Positions 59,252-64,000 of a stretch of 64,000 nt of DNA are shown piece by piece. The stretch is from positions 3,286,001 to 3,350,000 of the forward strand of contig NZ_JAUSXY010000001.1 in assembly GCF_030944625.1 (NCBI RefSeq), written 5' to 3'. The position numbers were made by a program, and so were the translations under genes. Each line of letters opens with the position of its first letter. Position 1 is the first letter of the stretch. The notes beneath the pieces were generated by a model. That model was not told where the DNA came from and searched no databases. It worked only from the letters and a program-made list of their open reading frames with translations. This stretch comes from Arthrobacter sp. SLBN-112. GTDB taxonomy: Bacteria; Actinomycetota; Actinomycetes; Actinomycetales; Micrococcaceae.

Positions 59252-62200
59252 CGGTCACCTCCAGGATTCGAGACCATACTTCTTCGCCGTCAGGGTCAAG
59301 GCCCTCTTCGATGGCGTCAAGACGGGTTTGCAGCACGGCCGCGTAGTCGCGCGGCAGCACCTTGGTAATGCGGGCAGCGGTGTCGTCGAAGTTCTCGAGG
59401 AGCCGCGCCGCCAACTGGGAGTCGGTTTCCTCGATGTGCTTCACCAGCAGCCCATGGACAATGTCGCGGTCCTCGGCGTCGAGCTCGCGCAGCTGCAGCT
59501 CGCCGGATTCGAGGGCCTGCTTGTTGACGCGGGTGGTCCGCAGGTCCAGCACGTAGGCGGTGCCGCCGGACATGCCCGCGCCGAAGTTGCGCCCGGTGCG
59601 CCCCAGGATCAGCGTCTGGCCGCCGGTCATGTACTCGCAGCCGTGGTCGCCAATACCTTCGACGACGGCCGTGGCACCGGAGTTGCGGACCAGGAAGCGT
59701 TCGCCCACCTGGCCGCGCAGGAACATCTCACCACTGGTGGCGCCGTAGCCGATAACGTTGCCGGCGATGACGTTGGTCTCCGCCTTGAAGACGTTGGTGC
59801 GGTCCGGTCGGACGATGATCCGGCCGCCGGAGAGGCCCTTGCCCACGTAGTCGTTCGAGTCGCCGAACAGCCGCAGGGTAATGCCCGCCGGCAGGAAGGC
59901 GCCCAGCGACTGACCGGCAGTGCCGTTCAGCGTGATGTCGATCGTGTCCGTGGCCAGCACATCGGTGCTATAGGTCTTGGTGACGACGTGGCCGAGCATG
60001 GTGCCAACGGAACGGTCGGTGTTGATGACGTCCACGTTGATCTTCACGGGGCTGCGGTCCGTCAGCGCCTCGGTGGCCATGGTGATCAGCCGCTGGTCGA
60101 AGTGCTTGTCCAGCTCGTGGTTCTGGCCGGTCATGTTCCGCAGCGGCGCGTCGTCGTCGAACTCCAGGCCGTGCAGGATCGGGTCCAGGTCCAGGCCGTC
60201 GGCCTTCCAGTGGTTGACCGCGTCGCGGGCGTCCAGGACCTCGGCGTGGCCTATGGCCTCTTCGAGGCTCCGGAAACCAAGCTCGGCGAGGATTTCGCGG
60301 ACTTCCTCGGCCAGGAACTCGAAGAAGTTGACCACGAACTCCGGCTTGCCGCTGAAGCGGGCACGAAGCTCGGGGTTTTGGGTGGCAACGCCCACCGGGC
60401 AGGTGTCCAGGTGGCAGACGCGCATCATGATGCAGCCTTCCACCACGAGCGGTGCGGTGGCGAAGCCGAATTCCTCGCCGCCCAGCAGCGCGGCGATGAC
60501 AACGTCGCGTCCGGTCTTGAGCTGGCCGTCAACCTGCACCACCACGCGGTCGCGCAGGCCGTTGAGCATCAGTGTCTGCTGGGTCTCGGCCAGGCCAAGC
60601 TCCCAGGGAACACCGGCGTGCTTGAGCGAGTTGAGCGGCGAGGCGCCGGTTCCGCCGTCGTGGCCGGAAACCAGTACGACGTCGGCCTTCGCCTTGGTCA
60701 CGCCGGACGCCACTGTGCCGATCCCCACTTCGGAGACGAGCTTCACGTGCACCCGTGCGGACGGGTTGGCGCGCTTGGCATCGTAGATGAGCTGCGCCAG
60801 GTCCTCGATCGAGTAGATGTCGTGGTGCGGGGGCGGGGAGATGAGTCCGACGCCGGGGGTCGAGTGGCGCGTGCGGGCCACCCAGGGGTAGACCTTCTGC
60901 GCCATCAGCTGGCCGCCTTCGCCGGGCTTGGCACCCTGGGCCATCTTGATCTGGATGTCGTCGGCGTTGGTCAGGTACAGGCTGGTCACGCCAAACCGGC
61001 CGGACGCGATCTGCTTGACGGCAGAGCGGCGCTTGGGGTCGAGCAGGCGGTCCACGTCCTCGCCGCCTTCACCGGTATTGGACTTGCCGCCCAACTGGTT
61101 CATGGCGATGGCCAGCGTCTCGTGGGCCTCCTGGGAGATGGAGCCGTAGCTCATGGCTCCGGTGGAGAACCGCTTGACGATGCTGGAGACGGGCTCCACT
61201 TCCTCAAGCGGAACCGAGGGGCGCTCGTTCTTGAACTTGAGCAGCCCGCGCAGGGTCATCAGGTTGGTGGATTGATCGTCCACGCCCTTGGTGTAGGCCT
61301 TGAAGATGTCGTACCGGCGCTCACGCGTGGCGTGCTGCAGCCGGAAGACGGTCTCCGGGTTGAACAGGTGCGGTTCGCCGTCGCGGCGCCACTGGTACTC
61401 GCCGCCGCCCAGCAGGGGCCGGTGCGGCTGCTCGATGCCACCTTCCGGGTATGCCATCTGGTGGCGTGCGGAAACCTCGGCTGCGATGACGTCCAGCCCC
61501 ACGCCGCCCAGCTGGGAGTGCGTGCCGGCGAAGAATTCGTCCACCAGTTCCTGGCCCAAGCCCAATGCCTCGAACGTCTGGGCGCCCGTGTAGGAGGCCA
61601 CAGTGGAGATGCCCATCTTGGACATGATCTTCAGGACACCCTTGCCAAGGCCCTTGATCAGGTTGTAGACGCCGTCCTGCGGGGTCACGCCCGTCACGTC
61701 GCCTGCCGCGATGAGCTGCTCCACGGATTCCATGGCCAGGTACGGGTTGACGGCGGACGCGCCGTAGCCGATCAGGACGGCCACGTGGTGTGTCTCGCGG
61801 ACGTCGCCGGCCTCGACCACCAGGGCGGTCTTGGTGCGGTTGGCGCTGCGCAGCAGGTGGTGGTGCACGGCGCTGACCAGCAGCAGGGACGGGATCGGCG
61901 CCCACTGGGCATTGGAGTCACGGTCGGAGAGCACGATGTACTGGACACCGCGGTTGATGGCACCGGAGACCTGCTCGCAGATTTCGGTGAGCCGGGCACG
62001 CAGTGCGTTCTCGCCGCCTTCAGGGCGGTACAGGCCGCGGACCTTCATGGCCACGCGGTTGCCATCGGCATCCTCGATGTTGGCGATCTTGGCGAGCTGG
62101 TCGTTGTTGATCACCGGGAACGGCAGCTGGACCTGCGGCTGGCGCACCTGCTTGGTGTCCAGCAGGTTGCCGTTGGGTCCGATGGCGCACGTCAGGGACG

Positions 62201-63857
62201 TGACCAGTTCCTCGCGGATGGCGTCCAGCGGCGGGTTGGTCACCTGCGCGAAGGACTGCACGAAGTAGTCGAAGAGCAGCCGGGGGCGCTTGGACAGGAC
62301 CGCCACCGGGGTGTCGGAACCCATGGCGCCCAGCGGCTCGGCACCGGTGCGGGCCATCGGGCCCAGCAGGATCTTCAGTTCCTCGGTGGTGTACCCGAAG
62401 GTGCGCTGGCGGATGTTCACGGACGCGGCGGTGTGGACCACGTGCTCACGCTCGGGCAGCTCGTTGAGGTCGATCAGGTTGTCCTTGACCCACTCGGCCC
62501 ACGGGTTGGCCGCGGCGACTTCGGCCTTGACCTCTTCGTCGTCGATGATGCGGCCGGCCTCGGTGTCCACCAGGAACATTTTGCCCGGGGACACGCGGCC
62601 CTTCTTGACCACTTTGGAGGGCTCGACGTCGATCACGCCCACCTCGGAAGCGAAGACGATCAGGCCGTCTTCGGTGATCCAGAAGCGGCCGGGGCGCAGG
62701 CCGTTGCGGTCCAGGGTGGCGCCCACCAGGTTGCCGTCGGTGAAGGAGACGGCGGCAGGGCCGTCCCACGGTTCCATCAGCAGCGAGTGGTACTCGTAGA
62801 ACGCGCGCCGTGCAGGATCCATGGTGGCGTGGTTTTCCCAGGCCTCGGGGATCATCATCATGATCGAGTGCGTAATGGGGCGGCCGGAGAGCCAGAGCAG
62901 CTCGGCTACCTCGTCGAAGGACGCGGAGTCCGACGCACCGGGGGTGCAGATGGGGTACAGCTCTTCGGGAGAGTCGCCCAGCAGCGGGTTGGCCAGCTGT
63001 GACTGGCGGGCACGCATCCAGTTCCGGTTGCCCTTGACGGTGTTGATTTCACCGTTGTGGGCGATGGTGCGGAACGGCTGGGCCAGCGGCCAGGACGGGA
63101 ACGTGTTGGTGGAGAAGCGCGAGTGGACGATCGCCAGCTTGGTCTTGAAGCGCTTGTCCGAAAGGTCCGGGTAGAAGGGCTCCAGCTGGGCGGTGGTCAG
63201 CATGCCCTTGTAGACGATGGTCCGCGAGGACAGCGAGGGGAAGTACACGCCGAACTTGTTCTGGGCGCGCTTGCGGATCCGCCAGGCACGGGAGTCGAGT
63301 TCGTTGCGGTCCAGTTCCTCGCCGCTGGCCGAGGCCAGGAAAGGCTGGGAGAAGTAGGGCATGCAGGCGCGGGCCATGGCGCCCACGAGATCGGCGACAA
63401 CCGGCACCTCGCGCCAGCCAAGGACCTTCAGGCCCTCGTCGGCGGCCAGGCCCTCGATGCCTGCCTTGGCTGCGTTGGCTTCCCGCTGCTCTGCAGGCAG
63501 GAACGCCGTGCCGGCCACGTACTGGCCGGGCGCGGGCAGCTCGAACTCGGTGACTGCCCGGAAGAACTCGTCGGGGATCTGCATGAGCAGCCCTGCGCCG
63601 TCGCCCGTTCCCTCGTCGGCGCCCACGGCGCCGCGGTGTTCAAGGTTGCGCAGGGCAGTCAGGGCAGCATCGACGATGTCGTACCCGGGCTCCCCGCGCA
63701 GGGTCGCGATGATGGCAAGGCCGCACGCGTCCTTCTCCTGCTCCGGGTTGTACAGCCCGGCAGCCTCCGGCATGGCGGCGAAGCGCTTGAACGGCGACAG
63801 TGCAGTCTCAGGCTGTTCCGGTTCGGACCAGCTGGGAGTGTTAAGAGTTTGGGTCAT
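59244..63857 (-). CDS. gltB: Glutamate synthase large subunit
   Basis: A 1537-residue enzyme that makes two glutamates from glutamine and 2-oxoglutarate. The class II amidotransferase cysteine is C45 in [13 protein letters not shown], so a propeptide of about 44 residues is removed. The central and FMN domains follow ([41 protein letters not shown]), with the [3Fe-4S] cysteines in [15 protein letters not shown] and a C-terminal beta-helix domain (GASGTAYV-like repeats). The ATG at 63857, with AGGAGGAAGGA upstream, is preferred over an in-frame start at 63935. Confidence 0.97.
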
Positions 63858-64000
63858 GGGAGACGTCCTTCCTCCTGATCGTGCGTATGGAAGGGACACC
63901 GTTGGCCCCACTCGTCGGCGCCGTTGCAAGGGCACAACAAAGTGTTGATTACTGGAAATTGTAGGTCAGCGCAGCCTGCTGAACTAACGGTTACGCAGGT

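Overview
This is high-GC actinobacterial DNA, most like Arthrobacter or a close relative. The right end (about 55.2-64 kb) is ordinary chromosome: a tRNA-Leu(CAA) gene, an ANTAR response regulator of the PdtaR type, pyruvate kinase, and both glutamate synthase subunits. Nearly everything to the left is accessory. Most of it is catabolic operons, each with its own permease and regulator.

The main structural finding is that the accessory DNA looks like tandem elements inserted at the 3' end of tRNA-Leu(CAA). The last 23 bp of that tRNA gene recur at 6872 and 40767, besides the intact copy at 55214. This divides the window into a partial element (1-6871), element A (6895-40766, about 34 kb) and element B (40790-55213, about 14 kb). 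The two internal junctions also share about 380 bp of left flank and 19-bp palindromes at matching distances from the core. No tyrosine integrase is visible.

Partial left element: a sulfatase, MFS transporter and GH3 beta-glucosidase operon runs leftward, behind a PadR regulator that appears frameshifted. Divergent from it is a formylglycine-generating enzyme, which would activate the sulfatase cysteine, followed by two DUF202 membrane proteins. Together they suggest use of a sulfated glycoside.

Element A: a ThuA-like protein and APC permease; a DeoR remnant and MFS transporter; an operon of HisD-family dehydrogenase, small proteins, iron alcohol dehydrogenase, MmsA-type aldehyde dehydrogenase and Gfo/Idh/MocA oxidoreductase; a divergent aspartase with a LysR regulator; a sugar ABC importer operon with an epimerase-like protein, TPP enzyme and GMC oxidase; two TetR genes and an acetyltransferase; decayed APH and resolvase genes; and a tartrate operon (D-tartrate dehydratase, dicarboxylate symporter, hydroxyacid dehydrogenase, tartrate dehydrogenase, CitE-like lyase, FAH-family protein) behind a GntR regulator with three evenly spaced operator-like palindromes.

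Element B: a secreted protein, two uncharacterised proteins encoded in tandem, a serine recombinase, small membrane proteins, an Ltp-repeat protein and a GNAT enzyme. At its right end is a carbohydrate-acid operon: a KdgT-type permease, zinc alcohol dehydrogenase, DUF1537 kinase and RuBisCO-like protein, with a divergent GntR regulator. The kinase and RuBisCO-like pair fits the 3-oxo-isoapionate (apiose/apionate) route.

An uncharacterised family of about 100 residues, with an RTG-VDD-LW signature, occurs in two unrelated dehydrogenase operons (15.8-16.1 kb and 38.1-38.4 kb).
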